Origin: Deferribacteres bacterium
Lineage (GTDB): Bacteria; Thermosulfidibacterota; Thermosulfidibacteria; Thermosulfidibacterales; Thermosulfidibacteraceae
Direction of reading: 5' to 3'
Assembly (NCBI GenBank): GCA_013153205.1
Contig: JAADEW010000008.1
Span: 1 to 5,877 of the forward strand
Length of the DNA stretch: 5,877 nt
Shown: in pieces, positions 5,574 through 5,877 of the stretch
Layout of the letters: each line of letters starts with the position of its first letter
How positions within the stretch are numbered: the first letter of the stretch is position 1
Translations under genes and position numbers: made by a program
The notes under the pieces: generated by a model
What the model was told of the DNA's origin: nothing
What the model saw: the letters and a program-made list of their open reading frames with translations, nothing else
Databases searched by the model: none

Positions 5574-5762
5574 ATGGCTGTTCCTAAAAACAGAACTTCA
5601 AAGTCAAGGAAGAACAAGAGAAGAGCACAGTGGAGGAAGAAGTTTCAGCCTCCCAATCTTTCCGTGTGTCCCAACTGTCAGGAGCCAAAGCTTCCCCACA
5701 GGGTCTGTCCTCACTGCGGCTTTTACAGGGACAGGCAGGTGGTGGAGGTTGAAGAGTTTTGA
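5574..5762 (+). CDS. rpmF: 50S ribosomal protein L32 (zinc-binding form)
   Basis: Large-subunit ribosomal protein L32, 62 residues, standard length. The N-terminus MAVPKNRTSKSRKNKRRAQW is the conserved rRNA-binding basic segment. It is followed by a zinc ribbon CPNC-x9-CPHC with Cys32, Cys35, Cys45 and Cys48, so this is the Cys-containing (zinc-requiring) paralog type rather than the Cys-free form some bacteria induce under zinc starvation. ATG 5574 has AAGGGG (5561-5566) 7 nt upstream, inside the end of the DUF177 gene. The stop overlaps the TTG start of plsX. The DUF177-rpmF-plsX order is the widespread bacterial arrangement. Confidence 0.97.
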   Translation: MAVPKNRTSKSRKNKRRAQWRKKFQPPNLSVCPNCQEPKLPHRVCPHCGFYRDRQVVEVEEF

Positions 5763-5877
5763 GAATAGCCCTTGACGCCATGGGGGGCGACTACGCCCCC
5801 TTGGAAGTTGTGAAGGGAGCTTTAGAGGCGTTAAGGGAGATAGACCACAAGATTATTCTCGTTGGCGACAGGGAAAT
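5759..5877 (+). CDS. plsX: Phosphate acyltransferase PlsX, N-terminal part (3' end outside window)
   Basis: PlsX makes acyl-phosphate from acyl-ACP, the first step feeding PlsY in phospholipid synthesis; it is a peripheral membrane enzyme. Only 39 codons are present. From TTG 5759 the protein reads MRIALDAMGGDYAPLEVVKGALEAL, an almost textbook PlsX start (RIALDAMGGD followed by AP and a helix), then HKIILVGDRE. TTG is preferred because the sequence before it belongs to the rpmF frame and the next ATG (5780) would cut off the conserved RIALDA strand. TTGA overlaps the rpmF stop by 4 nt, and GGAGG (5744-5748) lies 10 nt upstream. A weak start codon plus overlap suggests translation coupled to rpmF. 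fabH often follows plsX in homologous clusters but is outside the window. Confidence 0.95.
   Translation, partial: MRIALDAMGGDYAPLEVVKGALEALREIDHKIILVGDRE
5783..5800 (+). other. Perfect GC hairpin in the first codons of plsX
   Basis: GGGGGCG (5783-5789), loop ACTA, CGCCCCC (5794-5800): seven G-C pairs with a 4-nt loop, starting 24 nt after the first base of the TTG start. It encodes the conserved GGDYAP segment, so protein constraint explains part of the base choice. No T-run follows, so it is not an intrinsic terminator. It may influence initiation at the weak TTG. Confidence 0.6.

Noticed and set aside
5000..5617. Open frame of 205 codons on the minus strand covering the DUF177 gene and its promoter
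   Set aside because: It is antisense to a conserved gene and the sigma70-like promoter. No family motif or ribosome binding site supports it.
5566..5775. Frame of 69 codons in +1 relation to rpmF
   Set aside because: It overlaps the conserved L32 gene in another frame and shows no family motif; L32 in the correct frame is unmistakable.

Overview
The window is a densely packed stretch of bacterial chromosome with every gene on the + strand. It holds two complete-looking housekeeping blocks and an unusual lipid-type enzyme between them. The genes dnaX, ybaB, recR, rpmF and plsX, together with bacterial Shine-Dalgarno sites and a sigma70-like promoter, mark it as bacterial. Arg is mostly AGG/AGA, Ile is often ATA, and the proteins are rich in Lys/Glu. 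These traits are common in thermophilic bacteria, and an archaeal-type thiolase fits an anaerobic or thermophilic lineage. I cannot name a phylum from this sequence, and the thermophile idea is an inference.

Positions 1-1061 carry metal homeostasis genes. First is the 3' end of a DtxR/MntR-family metal-dependent repressor. It overlaps by 28 nt a secreted metal-binding protein of the ZnuA/TroA type. The permease and ATPase of that transporter are not here and may lie upstream.

Positions 1058-3479 hold the conserved dnaX-ybaB-recR block: clamp-loader subunit, small nucleoid-associated protein and recombination mediator. Each gene starts inside the ATGA overlap with the previous stop. The block is fused in the same way to the metal-binding gene in front and the thiolase behind, so genes 1 to 6 look like one translationally coupled operon. 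An exact A_AAA_AAG slippery heptamer, in phase, sits 12 nt before the ybaB start. A -1 shift there would fuse DnaX to YbaB.

Positions 3479-4978 encode a 499-residue protein: an archaeal-type thiolase domain joined to a C-terminal DUF35 OB-fold. Two things are odd. The nucleophilic Cys of the thiolase is Ser, and the DUF35 part has lost its zinc ribbon. This is the best candidate in the window for uncharted biochemistry.

The only real intergenic gap (4979-5038) contains a near-consensus sigma70 promoter. It drives the second unit: a DUF177/YceD protein, ribosomal protein L32 (rpmF) and the 5' end of plsX, the classic cluster linking ribosome assembly to fatty acid/phospholipid synthesis. PlsX starts at a TTG overlapping the rpmF stop, and a very stable GC hairpin lies in its first codons. 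No RNA genes, CRISPR arrays, insertion sequences or long repeats were seen, and I found no complete previously undescribed multi-gene system.
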